NCBI GenBank assembly: GCA_964020085.1
Contig: CAXHUQ010000495.1
Coordinates: forward strand, 1-64,000
From: Micromussa lordhowensis
Lineage: Eukaryota > Cnidaria > Anthozoa > Scleractinia > Lobophylliidae
Reading direction: 5' to 3'
DNA length: 64,000 bases
Shown here: piece by piece, positions 48,342-61,096 of the stretch
How the letters are laid out: each line of letters starts with the position of its first letter
Position numbering within the stretch: the first letter of the stretch is position 1
Program-made: the position numbers and the translations under genes
The notes under the pieces: generated by a model
The model's input: the letters and a program-made list of their open reading frames with translations, nothing else
The model's database searches: none
What the model was told of the DNA's origin: nothing

Positions 48342-51300
48342 AGACCCCGGGAGTGCTTTGGTGGTATTAGTTTGCAAAGTTGCGACGCGCGCAAAGTTCG
48401 GCTAATTAGCAAACGGGCTGGTTAGCATAGTGCGAGATGTCGCGCAGCTCCGAAACTTTGCATGTGGACCTGGACCCACCCCAGGAGTGCTTTGGTGCCA
48501 TTAGTTTGCCAAGTTGCGACACGCGTCAAGCTCGGCTAACGAGTCAGCCAGCCGGCCACGCCTGGGGATCTGCGGGCTGATTAGCATAGTGGGAGATTTC
48601 GCGCAGCTCCGATACTTCGCATTTGGACCCGGACCGACCCCGGGAGTGCTTTGGTGGTATTAGTTTGCAAAGTTGCGACGCGCGCAAAGTTCGGCTAATT
48701 AGCAAACGGGCTGGTTAGCATAGTGCGAGATGTCGCGCAGCTCCGAAACTTTGCATGTGGACCCGGACCCACCCCAGGAGTGCTTTGGTGCCATTAGTTT
48801 GCCAAGTTGCGACACGCGTCAAGCTCGGCTAACGAGTCAGCCAGCCGGCCACGCCTGGGGATCTGCGGGCTGATTAGCATAGTGGGAGATTTCGCGCAGC
48901 TCCGATACTTCGCATTTGGACCCGGACCGACCCCGGGAGTGCTTTGGTGGTATTAGTTTGCAAAGTTGCGACGCGCGCAAAGTTCGGCTAATTAGCAAAC
49001 GGGCTGGTTAGCATAGTGCGAGATGTCGCGCAGCTCCGAAACTTTGCATGTGGACCCGGACCCACCCCAGGAGTGCTTTGGTGCCATTAGTTTGCCAAGT
49101 TGCGACACGCGTCAAGCTCGGCTAACGACTCAGCCAGCCGGCTACGCCTGGGGATCTGCGGGCTGATTAGCATAGTGGGAGATTTCGCGCAGCTCCGATA
49201 CTTCGCATTTGGACCCGGACCGACCCCGGGAGTGCTTTGGTGGTATTAGTTTGCAAAGTTGCGACGCGCGCAAAGTTCGGCTAATTAGCAAACGGGCTGG
49301 TTAGCATAGTGCGAGATGTCGCGCAGCTCCGAAACTTTGCATGTGGACCCGGACCCACCCCAGGAGTGCTTTGGTGCCATTAGTTTGCCAAGTTGCGACA
49401 CGCGTCAAGCTCGGCTAACGAGTCAGCCAGCCGGCCACGCCTGGGGATCTGCGGGCTGATTAGCATAGTGGGAGATTTCGCGCAGCTCCGATACTTCGCA
49501 TTTGGACCCGGACCGACCCCGGGAGTGCTTTGGTGGTATTAGTTTGCAAAGTTGCGACGCGCGCAAAGTTCTGCTAATTAGCAAACGGGCTGGTTAGCAT
49601 AGTGCGAGATGTCGCGCAGCTCCGAAACTTTGCATGTGGACCCGGACCCACCCCAGGAGTGCTTTGGTGCCATTAGTTTGCCAAGTTGCGACACGCGTCA
49701 AGCTCGGCTAACGAGTCAGCCAGCCGGCCACGCCTGGGGATCTGCGGGCTGATTAGCATAGTGGGAGATTTCGCGCAGCTCCGATACTTCGCATTTGGAC
49801 CCGGACCGACCCCGGGAGTGCTTTGGTGGTATTAGTTTGCAAAGTTGCGACGCGCGCAAAGTTCGGCTAATTAGCAAACGGGCTGGTTAGCATAGAGCGA
49901 GATGTCGCGCAGCTCCGAAACTTTGCATGTGGACCCGGACCCACCCCAGGAGTGCTTTGGTGCCATTAGTTTGCCAAGTTGCGACACGCGTCAAGCTCGG
50001 CTAACGAGTCAGCCAGCCGGCCACGCCTGGGGATCTGCGGGCTGATTAGCATAGTGGGAGATGTCGCGCAGCTCCGATACTTCGCATTTGGACCCGGACC
50101 GACCCCGGGAGTGCTTTGGTGGTATTAGTTTGCAAAGTTGCGACGCGCGCAAAGTTCGGCTAATTAGCAAACGGGCTGGTTAGCATAGTGCGAGATGTCG
50201 CGCAGCTCCGAAACTTTGCATGTGGACCCGGACCCACCCCAGGAGTGCTTTGGTGCCATTAGTTTGCCAAGTTGCGACACGCGTCAAGCTCGGCTAACGA
50301 GTCAGCCAGGCGGCCACGCCTGGGGATCTGCGGGCTGATTAGCATAGTGGGAGATTTCGCGCAGCTCCGATACTTCGCATTTGGACCCGGACCGACCCCG
50401 GGAGTGCTTTGGTGGTATTAGTTTGCAAAGTTGCGACGCGCGCAAAGTTCGGCTAATTAGCAAACGGGCTGGTTAGCATAGTGCGAGATGTCGCGCAGCT
50501 CCGAAACTTTGCATGTGGACCCGGACCCACCCCAGGAGTGCTTTGGTGCCATTAGTTTGCCAAGTTGCGACACGCGTCAAGCTCGGCTAACGAGTCAGCC
50601 AGCCGGCCACGCCTGGGGATCTGCGGGCTGATTAGCATAGTGGGAGATTTCGCGCAGCTCCGATACTTCGCATTTGGACCCGGACCGACCCCGGGAGTGC
50701 TTTGGTGGTATTAGTTTGCAAAGTTGCGACGCGCGCAAAGTTCTGCTAATTAGCAAACGGGCTGGTTAGCATAGTGCGAGATGTCGCGCAGCTCCGAAAC
50801 TTTGCATGTGGACCCGGACCCACCCCAGGAGTGCTTTGGTGCCATTAGTTTGCCAAGTTGCGACACGCGTCAAGCTCGGCTAACGAGTCAGCCAGCCGGC
50901 CACGCCTGGGGATCTGCGGGCTGATTAGCATAGTGGGAGATTTCGCGCAGCTCCGATACTTCGCATTTAGACCCGGACCGACCCCGGGAGTGCTTTGGTG
51001 GTATTAGTTTGCAAAGTTGCGACGCGCGCAAAGTTCGGCTAATTAGCAAACGGGCTGGTTAGCATAGAGCGAGATGTCGCGCAGCTTTGAAACTTTGCAT
51101 GTGGACCCGGACCCACCCCAGGAGTGCTTTGGTGCCATTAGTTTGCCAAGTTGCGACACGCGTCAAGCTCGGCTAACGAGTCAGCCAGCCGGCCACGCCT
51201 GGGGATCTGCGGGCTGATTAGCATAGTGGGAGATGTCGCTCAGCTCCGATACTTCGCATTTGGACCCGGACCGACCCCGGGAGTGCTTTGGTGGTATTAG

Positions 51301-52443
51301 TTTGCAAAGTTGCGACGCGCGCAAAGTTCGGCTAATTAGCAAACGGGCTGGTTAGCATAGTGCGAGATGTCGCGCAGCTCCGAAACTTTGCATGTGGACC
51401 CGGACCCACCCCAGGAGTGCTTTGGTGCCATTAGTTTGCCAAGTTGCGACACGCGTCAAGCTCGGCTAACGAGTCAGCCAGCCGGCCACGCCTGGGGATC
51501 TGCGGGCTGATTAGCATAGTGGTAGATTTCGCGCAGCTTTGATACTTCGCATTTGGACCCGGACCGACCCCGGGAGTGCTTTGGTGGTATTAGTTTGCAA
51601 AGTTGCGATGCGCGCAAAGTTCGGCTAATTAGCAAACGGGCTGGTTAGCATAGTGCGAGATGTCGCGCAGCTCCGAAACTTTGCATGTGGACCCGGACCC
51701 ACCCCAGGAGTGCTTTGGTGCCATTAGTTTGCCAAGTTGTGACACGCGTCAAGCTCGGCTAACGAGTCAGCCAGGCGGCCACGCCTGGGGATCTGCGGGC
51801 TGATTAGCATAGTGGGAGATTTTGCGCAGCTCCGATACTTCGCATTTGGACCCGGACCGACCCCGGGAGTGCTTTGGTGGTATTAGTTTGCAAAGTTGCG
51901 ACGCGCGCAAAGTTCGGCTAATTAGCAAACGGGCTGGTTAGCATAGTGCGAGATGTCGCGCAGCTCCGAAACTTTGCATGTGGACCCGGACCCACCCCAG
52001 GAGTGCTTTGGTGCCATTAGTTTGCCAAGTTGCGACACGCGTCAAGCTCGGCTAACGAGTCAGCCAGCCGGCCACGCCTGGGGATCTGCGGGCTGATTAG
52101 CATAGTGGGAGATTTCGCGCAGCTCCGATACTTCGCATTTGGACCCGGACCGACCCCGGGAGTGCTTTGGTGGTATTAGTTTGCAAAGTTGCGACGCGCG
52201 CAAAGTTCGGCTAATTAGCAAACGGGCTGGTTAGCATAGTGCGAGATGTCGCGCAGCTCCGAAACTTTGCATGTGGACCCGGACCCACCCCAGGAGTGCT
52301 TTGGTGCCATTAGTTTGCCAAGTTGCGACACGCGTCAAGCTCGGCTAACGAGTCAGCCAGCCGGCCACGCCTGGGGATCTGCGGGCTGATTAGCATAGTG
52401 GGAGATTTCGCGCAGCTCCGATACTTCGCATTTGGACCCGGAC
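48342..52443. repeat. 14-unit block of the right-hand series
   Basis: Opened by GGACAGACC at 48342. Tags follow: GGCTACGCC 49143, TTCTGCTAAT 49572, ATAGAGCG 49896, GATGTCGC in B 50063, CAGGCGGCC 50310. An internal 4-5-unit echo repeats the last four at 50744, 51068, 51235 and 51775, adding GCGATGCG at 51609. The block thus contains its own short duplication. Confidence 0.8.
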
Positions 52444-55400
52444 AGACCCCGGGAGTGCTTTGGTGGTATTAGTTTGCAAAGTTGCGACGCGCGCAAAGTT
52501 CGGCTAATTAGCAAACGGGCTGGTTAGCATAGTGCGAGATGTCGCGCAGCTCCGAAACTTTGCATGTGGACCCGGACCCACCCCAGGAGTGCTTTGGTGC
52601 CATTAGTTTGCCAAGTTGCGACACGCGTCAAGCTCGGCTAACGAGTCAGCCAGCCGGCCACGCCTGGGGATCTGCGGGCTGATTAGCATAGTGGGAGATT
52701 TCGCGCAGCTCCGATACTTCGCATTTGGACCCGGACCGACCCCGGGAGTGCTTTGGTGGTATTAGTTTGCAAAGTTGCGACGCGCGCAAAGTTCGGCTAA
52801 TTAGCAAACGGGCTGGTTAGCATAGTGCGAGATGTCGCGCAGCTCCGAAACTTTGCATGTGGACCCGGACCCACCCCAGGAGTGCTTTGGTGCCATTAGT
52901 TTGCCAAGTTGCGACACGCGTCAAGCTCGGCTAACGAGTCAGCCAGCCGGCTACGCCTGGGGATCTGCGGGCTGATTAGCATAGTGGGAGATTTCGCGCA
53001 GCTGCGATACTTCGCATTTGGACCCGGACCGACCCCGGGAGTGCTTTGGTGGTATTAGTTTGCAAAGTTGCGACGCGCGCAAAGTTCGGCTAATTAGCAA
53101 ACGGGCTGGTTAGCATAGTGCGAGATGTCGCGCAGCTCCGAAACTTTGCATGTGGACCCGGACCCACCCCAGGAGTGCTTTGGTGCCATTAGTTTGCCAA
53201 GTTGCGACACGCGTCAAGCTCGGCTAACGAGTCAGGCAGCCGGCCACGCCTGGGGATCTGCGGGCTGATTAGCATAGTGGGAGATTTCGCGCAGCTCCGA
53301 TACTTCGCATTTGGACCCGGACCGACCCCGGGAGTGCTTTGGTGGTATTAGTTTGCAAAGTTGCGACGCGCGCAAAGTTCGGCTAATTAGCAAACGGGCT
53401 GGTTAGCATAGTGCGAGATGTCGCGCAGCTCCGAAACTTTGCATGTGGACCCGGACCCACCCCAGGAGTGCTTTGGTGCCATTAGTTTGCCAAGTTGCGA
53501 CACGCGTCAAGCTCGGCTAACAAGTCAGCCAGCCGGCCACGCCTGGGGATCTGCGGGCTGATTAGCATAGTGGGAGATTTCGCGCAGCTCCGATACTTCG
53601 CATTTGGACCCGGACCGACCCCGGGAGTGCTTTGGTGGTATTAGTTTGCAAAGTTGCGACGCGCGCAAAGTTCTGCTAATTAGCAAACGGGCTGGTTAGC
53701 ATAGTGCGAGATGTCGCGCAGCTCCGAAACTTTGCATGTGGACCCGGACCCACCCCAGGAGTGCTTTGGTGCCATTAGTTTGCCAAGTTGCGACACGCGT
53801 CAAGCTCGGCTAACGAGTCAGCCAGCCGGCCACGCCTGGGGATCTGCGGGCTGATTAGCATAGTGGGAGATTTCGCGCAGCTCCGATACTTCGCATTTGG
53901 ACCCGGACCGACCCCGGGAGTGCTTTGGTGGTATTAGTTTGCAAAGTTGCGACGCGCGCAAAGTTCAGCTAATTAGCAAACGGGCTGGTTAGCATAGTGC
54001 GAGATGTCGCGCAGCTCCGAAACTTTGCATGTGGACCCGGACCCACCCCAGGTGTGCATTGGTGCCATTAGTTTGCCAAGTTGCGACACGCGTCAAGCTC
54101 GGCTAACGAGTCAGCCAGCCGGCCACGCCTGGGGATCTGCGGGCTGATTAGCATAGTGGGAGATTTCGGGCAGCTCCGATACTTCGCATTTGGACCCGGA
54201 CCGACCCCGGGAGTGCTTTGGTGGTATTAGTTTGCAAAGTTGCAACGCGCGCTTTGGTGGTATTAGTTTGCAAAGTTGCGACGCGCGCAAAGTTCGGCTA
54301 ATTAGCAAACGGGCTGGTTAGCATAGAGCGAGATGTCGCGCAGCTCCGAAACTTTGCATGTGGACCCGGACCCACCCCAGGAGTGCTTTGGTGCCATTAG
54401 TTTGCCAAGTTGCGACACGCGTCAAGCTCGGCTAACGAGTCAGCCAGCCGGCCACGCCTGGGGATCTGCGGGCTGATTAGCATAGTGGGAGATGTCGCGC
54501 AGCTCCGATACTTCGCATTTGGACCCGGACCGACCCCGGGAGTGCTTTGGTGGTATTAGTTTGCAAAGTTGCGACGCGCGCAAAGTTCGGCTAATTAGCA
54601 AACGGGCTGGTTAGCATAGTGCGAGATGTCGCGCAGCTCCGAAACTTTGCATGTGGACCCGGACCCACCCCAGGAGTGCTTTGGTGCCATTAGTTTGCCA
54701 AGTTGCGACACGCGTCAAGCTCGGCTAACGAGTCAGCCAGCCGGCCACGCCTGGGGATCTGCGGGCTGATTAGCATAGTGGGAGATTTCGCGCAGCTCCG
54801 ATACTTCGCATTTGGACCCGGACCGACCCCGGGAGTGCTTTGGTGGTATTAGTTTGCAAAGTTGCGATGCGCGCAAAGTTCGGCTAATTAGCAAACGGGC
54901 TGGTTAGCATAGTGCGAGATGTCGCGCAGCTCCGAAACTTTGCATGTGGACCCGGACCCACCCCAGGAGTGCTTTGGTGCCATTAGTTTGCCAAGTTGCG
55001 ACACGCGTCAAGCTCGGCTAACGAGTCAGCCAGGCGGCCACGCCTGGGGATCTGCGGGCTGATTAGCATAGTGGGAGATTTCGCGCAGCTCCGATACTTC
55101 GCATTTGGACCCGGACCGACCCCGGGAGTGCTTTGGTGGTATTAGTTTGCAAAGTTGCGACGCGCGCAAAGTTCGGCTAATTAGCAAACGGGCTGGTTAG
55201 CATAGTGCGAGATGTCGCGCAGCTCCGAAACTTTGCATGTGGACCCGGACCCACCCCAGGAGTGCTTTGGTGCCATTAGTTTGCCAAGTTGCGACACGCG
55301 TCAAGCTCGGCTAACGAGTCAGCCAGCCGGCCACGCCTGGGGATCTGCGGGCTGATTAGCATAGTGGGAGATTTCGCGCAGCTCCGATACTTCGCATTTG

Positions 55401-55702
55401 GACCCGGACCGACCCCGGGAGTGCTTTGGTGGTATTAGTTTGCAAAGTTGCGACGCGCGCAAAGTTCGGCTAATTAGCAAACGGGCTGGTTAGCATAGTG
55501 CGAGATGTCGCGCAGCTCCGAAACTTTGCATGTGGACCCGGACCCACCCCAGGAGTGCTTTGGTGCCATTAGTTTGCCAAGTTGCGACACGCGTCAAGCT
55601 CGGCTAACGAGTCAGCCAGCCAGCCACGCCAGGGGATCTGCGGGCTGATTAGCATAGTGGGAGATTTCGCGCAGCTCCGATACTTCGCATTTGGACCCGG
55701 AC
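52444..55702. repeat. 11-unit block with 36-bp insertion (3259 bp)
   Basis: Tags: GGACAGACC 52444, GGCTACGCC 52952, GTCAGGCAGC 53236, TTCTGC 53674, TTCAGC 53967, the 36-bp duplication at 54216-54287, ATAGAGCG 54327, GATGTCGC 54494, GCGATGCG 54868 and CAGGCGG 55034. It matches both the previous and the next block, with one unit less between the first two tags than in either of them (508 bp against 801). Confidence 0.83.
54216..54287. repeat. 36-bp tandem duplication inside monomer A (1)
   Basis: The segment from CTTTGGTGGTATTAG to CGACGCGCG (36 bp) appears twice in a row, 54216-54251 and 54252-54287. The first copy reads TTGCAACGCGCG and the second TTGCGACGCGCG. Joined at GCGCG-CTTTGG. As 36 is a multiple of 3, it lengthens an open frame on the minus strand without a shift; that frame is not a gene. 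Confidence 0.93.
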
Positions 55703-58345
55703 AGACCCCGGGAGTGCTTTGGTGGTATTAGTTTGCAAAGTTGCGACGCGCGCAAAGTTCGGCTAATTAGCAAACGGGCTGGTTAGCATAGTGCGAGATG
55801 TCGCGCAGCTCCGAAACTTTGCATGTGGACCCGGACCCACCCCAGGAGTGCTTTGGTGCCATTAGTTTGCCAAGTTGCGACACGCGTCAAGCTCGGCTAA
55901 CGAGTCAGCCAGCCGGCCACGCCTGGGGATCTGCGGGCTGATTAGCATAGTGGGAGATTTCGCGCAGCTCCGATACTTCGCATTTGGACCCGGACCGACC
56001 CCGGGAGTGCTTTGGTGGTATTAGTTTGCAAAGTTGCGACGCGCGCAAAGTTCGGCTAATTAGCAAACGGGCTGGTTAGCATAGTGCGAGATGTCGCGCA
56101 GCTCCGAAACTTTGCATGTGGACCCGGACCCACCCCAGGAGTGCTTTGGTGCCATTAGTTTGCCAAGTTGCGACACGCGTCAAGCTCGGCTAACGAGTCA
56201 GCCAGCCGGCCACGCCTGGGGATCTGCGGGCTGATTAGCATAGTGGGAGATTTCGCGCAGCTCCGATACTTCGCATTTGGACCCGGACCGACCCCGGGAG
56301 TGCTTTGGTGGTATTAGTTTGCAAAGTTGCGACGCGCGCAAAGTTCGGCTAATTAGCAAACGGGCTGGTTAGCATAGTGCGAGATGTCGCGCAGCTCCGA
56401 AACTTTGCATGTGGACCCGGACCCACCCCAGGAGTGCTTTGGTGCCATTAGTTTGCCAAGTTGCGACACGCGTCAAGCTCGGCTAACGAGTCAGCCAGCC
56501 GGCTACGCCTGGGGATCTGCGGGCTGATTAGCATAGTGGGAGATTTCGCGCAGCTCCGATACTTCGCATTTGGACCCGGACCGACCCCGGGAGTGCTTTG
56601 GTGGTATTAGTTTGCAAAGTTGCGACGCGCGCAAAGTTCGGCTAATTAGCAAACGGGCTGGTTAGCATAGTGCGAGATGTCGCGCAGCTCCGAAACTTTG
56701 CATGTGGACCCGGACCCACCCCAGGAGTGCTTTGGTGCCATTAGTTTGCCAAGTTGCGACACGCGTCAAGCTCGGCTAACGAGTCAGGCAGCCGGCCACG
56801 CCTGGGGATCTGCGGGCTGATTAGCATAGTGGGAGATTTCGCGCAGCTCCGATACTTCGCATTTGGACCCGGACCGACCCCGGGAGTGCTTTGGTGGTAT
56901 TAGTTTGCAAAGTTGCGACGCGCGCAAAGTTCGGCTAATTAGCAAACGGGCTGGTTAGCATAGTGCGAGATGTCGCGCAGCTCCGAAACTTTGCATGTGG
57001 ACCCGGACCCACCCCAGGAGTGCTTTGGTGCCATTAGTTTGCCAAGTTGCGACACGCGTCAAGCTCGGCTAACGAGTCAGCCAGCCGGCCACGCCTGGGG
57101 ATCTGCGGGCTGATTAGCATAGTGGGAGATTTCGCGCAGCTCCGATACTTCGCATTTGGACCCGGACCGACCCCGGGAGTGCTTTGGTGGTATTAGTTTG
57201 CAAAGTTGCGACGCACGCAAAGTTCTGCTAATTAGCAAACGGGCTGGTTAGCATAGTGCGAGATGTCGCGCAGCTCCGAAACTTTGCATGTGGACCCGGA
57301 CCCACCCCAGGAGTGCTTTGGTGCCATTAGTTTGCCAAGTTGCGACACGCGTCAAGCTCGGCTAACGAGTCAGCCAGCCGGCCACGCCTGGGGATCTGCG
57401 GGCTGATTAGCATAGTGGGAGATTTCGCGCAGCTCCGATACTTCGCATTTGGACCCGGACCGACCCCGGGAGTGCTTTGGTGGTATTAGTTTGCAAAGTT
57501 GCGACGCGCGCAAAGTTCAGCTAATTAGCAAACGGGCTGGTTAGCATAGTGCGAGATGTCGCGCAGCTCCGAAACTTTGCATGTGGACCCGGACCCACCC
57601 CAGGAGTGCTTTGGTGCCATTAGTTTGCCAAGTTGCGACACGCGTCAAGCTCGGCTAACGAGTCAGCCAGCCGGCCACGCCTGGGGAACTGCGGGCTGAT
57701 TAGCATAGTGGGAGATTTCGCGCAGCTCCGATACTTCGCATTTGGACCCGGACCGACCCCGGGAGTGCTTTGGTGGTATTAGTTTGCAAAGTTGCAACGC
57801 GCGCTTTGGTGGTATTAGTTTGCAAAGTTGCGACGCGCGCAAAGTTCGGCTAATTAGCAAACGGGCTGGTTAGCATAGAGCGGGATGTCGCGCAGCTCCG
57901 AAACTTTGCATGTGGACCCGGACCCACCCCAGGAGTGCTTTGGTGCCATTAGTTTGCCAAGTTGCGACACGCGTCAAGCTCGGCTAACGAGTCAGCCAGC
58001 CGGCCACGCCTGGGGATCTGCGGGCTGATTAGCATAGTGGGAGATGTCGCGCAGCTCCGATACTTCGCATTTGGACCCGGACCGACCCCGGGAGTGCTTT
58101 GGTGGTATTAGTTTGCAAAGTTGCGACGCGCGCAAAGTTCGGCTAATTAGCAAACGGGCTGGTTAGCATAGTGCGAGATGTCGCGCAGCTCCGAAACTTT
58201 GCATGTGGACCCGGACCCACCCCAGGAGTGCTTTGGTGCCATTAGTTTGCCAAGTTGCGACACGCGTCAAGCTCGGCTAACGAGTCAGCCAGCCGGCCAT
58301 GCCTGGGGATCTGCGGGCTGATTAGCATAGTGGGAGATGTCGCGC
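55703..58345. repeat. Next copy of the 12-unit-spaced block
   Basis: Tags GGACAGACC 55703, GGCTACGCC 56504, GTCAGGCAGC 56788, TTCTGC 57226, TTCAGC 57519, 36-bp duplication 57768-57839, ATAGAGCG 57879 and GATGTCGC 58046. From GGCTACGCC onward all lie exactly 3552 bp (12 units plus 36) after their partners. Private: CGCACGC near 57214 and GCGGGATG near 57883. Confidence 0.85.
57768..57839. repeat. 36-bp tandem duplication inside monomer A (2)
   Basis: Same duplication with the same junction and the same TTGCAACGCG change in the first half, exactly 3552 bp after the first. It was clearly copied as part of the block, not made independently. Confidence 0.93.
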
Positions 58346-58707
58346 AGCTCCGATACTTCGCATTTGGACCCGGACCGACCCCGGGAGTGCTTTGGTGGTA
58401 TTAGTTTGCAAAGTTGCGACGCGCGCAAAGTTCGGCTAATTAGCAAACGGGCTGGTTAGCATAGTGCGAGATGTCGCGCAGCTCCGAAACTTTGCATGTG
58501 GACCCGGACCCACCCCAGGAGTGCTTTGGTGCCATTAGTTTGCCAAGTTGCGACACGCGTCAAGCTCGGCTAACGAGTCAGCCAGCCGGCCATGCCTGGG
58601 GATCTGCGGGCTGATTAGCATAGTGGGAGATGTCGCGCAGCTCCGATACTTCGCATTTGGACCCGGACCGACCCCGGGAGTGCTTTGGTGGTATTAGTTT
58701 GCAAAGT

Positions 58708-58722
58708 TGCGACGCGCAAAGT
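58708..58722. other. 2-bp deletion in the CGCGCGC run
   Basis: GACGCGCAAAG replaces GACGCGCGCAAAG. Loss of one CG step in an alternating run is typical of slippage. It sets the 2964/2966 difference between marker pairs and is private to this unit. Confidence 0.88.
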
Positions 58723-61024
58723 TCGGCTAATTAGCAAACGGGCTGGTTAGCATAGTGCGAGATGTCGCGCAGCTCCGAAACTTTGCATGTGGACCCGGAC
58801 CCACCCCAGGAGTGCTTTGGTGCCATTAGTTTGCCAAGTTGCGACACGCGTCAAGCTCGGCTAACGAGTCAGCCAGCCGGCCACGCCTGGGGATCTGCGG
58901 GCTGATTAGCATAGTGGGAGATTTCGCGCAGCTCCGATACTTCGCATTTGGACCCGGACCGACCCTGGGAGTGCTTTGGTGGTATTAGTTTGCAAAGTTG
59001 CGACGCGCGCAAAGTTCGGCTAATTAGCAAACGGGCTGGTTAGCATAGTGCGAGATGTCGCGCAGCTCCGAAACTTTGCATGTGGACCCGGACCCACCCC
59101 AGGAGTGCTTTGGTGCCATTAGTTTGCCAAGTTGCGACACGCGTCAAGCTCGGCTAACGAGTCAGCCAGCCGGCCACGCCTGGGGATCTGCGGGCTGATT
59201 AGCATAGTGGGAGATGTCGCGCAGCTCCGATACTTCGCATTTCGACCCGGACCGACCCGGGGAGTGCTTTGGTGGTATTAGTTTGCAAAGTTGCGACGCG
59301 CGCAAAGTTCGGCTAATTAGCAAACGGGCTGGTTAGCATAGTGCGAGATGTCGCGCAGCTCCGAAACTTTGCATGTGGACCCGGACCCACCCCAGGAGTG
59401 CTTTGGTGCCATTAGTTTGCCAAGTTGTGACACGCGTCAAGCTCGGCTAACGAGTCAGCCAGCCGGCCACGCCTGGGGATCTGCGGGCTGAGTAGCATAG
59501 TGGGAGATTTCGCGCAGCTCCGATACTTCGCATTTGGACCCGGACCGACCCCGGGAGTGCTTTGGTGGTATTAGTTTGCAAAGTTGCGTCGCGCGCAAAG
59601 TTCGGCTAATTAGCAAACGGGCTGCTTAGCATAGTGCGAGATGTCGCGCAGCTCCGAAACTTTGCATGTGGACCCGGACCCACCCCAGGAGTGCTTTGGT
59701 GCCATTAGTTTGCCAAGTTGCGACACGCGTCAAGCTCGGCTAACGAGTCAGCCAGCCGGCCACGCCTGGGGATCTGCGGGCTGATTAGCATAGTGGGAGA
59801 TTTCGCGCAGCTCCGATACTTCGCATTTGGACCCGGACCGACCCCGGGAGTGCTTTGGTGGTATTAGTTTGCAAAGTTGCGACGCGCGCAAAGTTCGGCT
59901 AATTAGCAAACGGGCTGGTTAGCATAGTGCGAGATGTCGCGCAGCTCCGAAACTTTGCATGTGGACCCGGACCCACCCCAGGAGTGCTTTGGTGCCATTA
60001 GTTTGCCAAGTTGCGACACGCGTCAAGCTCGGCTAACGAGTCAGCCAGCCGGCCACGCCTGGGGATCTGCGGGCTGATTAGCATAGTGGGAGATTTCGCG
60101 CAGCTCCGATACTTCGCATTTGGACCCGGACCGACCCCGGGAGTGCTTTGGTGGTATTAGTTTGCAAAGTTGCGACGCGCGCAAAGTTCGGCTAATTAGC
60201 AAACGGGCTGGTTAGCATAGTGCGAGATGTCGCGCAGCTCCGAAACTTTGCATGTGGACCCGGACCCACCCCAGGAGTGCTTTGGTGCCATTAGTTTGCC
60301 AAGTTGCGACACGCGTCAAGCTCGGCTAACGAGTCAGCCAGCCGGCCACGCCTGGGGATCTGCGGGCTGATTAGCATAGTGGGAGATTTCGCGCAGCTCC
60401 GATACTTCGCATTTGGACCCGGACCGACCCCGGGAGTGCTTTGGTGGTATTAGTTTGCAAAGTTGCGACGCGCGCAAAGTTCGGCTAATTAGCAAACGGG
60501 CTGGTTAGCATAGTGCGAGATGTCGCGCAGCTCCGAAACTTTGCATGTGGACCCGGACCCACCCTAGGAGTGCTTTGGTGCCATTAGTTTGCCAAGTTGC
60601 GACACGCGTCAAGCTCGGCTAACGAGTCAGCCAGCCGGCCACGCCTGGGGATCTGCGGGCTGATTAGCATAGTGGGAGATGTCGCGCAGCTCCGATACTT
60701 CGCATTTGGACCCGGACCGACCCCGGGAGTGCTTTGGTGGTATTAGTTTGCAAAGTTGCGACGCGCGCAAAGTTCGGCTAATTAGCAAACGGGCTGGTTA
60801 GCATAGTGCGAGATGTCGCGCAGCTCCGAAACTTTGCATGTGGACCCGGACCCACCCCAGGAGTGCTTTGGTGCCATTAGTTTGCCAAGTTGCGACACGC
60901 GTCAAGCTCGGCTAACGAGTCAGCCAGCCGGCCACGCCTGGGGATCTGCGGGCTGATTAGCATAGTGGGAGATTTCGCGCAGCTCTGATACTTCGCATTT
61001 GGACCCGGACCGACCCCGGGAGTG

Positions 61025-61096
61025 CTTTGGTGGTATTAGTTTGCAAAGTTGCGACGCGCGCTTTGGTGGTATTAGTTTGCAAAGTTGCGACGCGCG
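61025..61096. repeat. 36-bp tandem duplication inside monomer A (3)
   Basis: Same junction, 3257 bp after the second (11 units plus 36, minus the 2-bp deletion). Its first half reads TTGCGACGCG, without the G-to-A change of the other two. It therefore either predates that change or was corrected by exchange. Confidence 0.93.

Noticed and set aside
54111..54308. 65-codon minus-strand open frame, repeated at 57663-57860 and 60920-61117
   Set aside because: It is lengthened by the in-frame 36-bp duplication in each block. The product is translated satellite with an internal repeat, without recognisable protein features.
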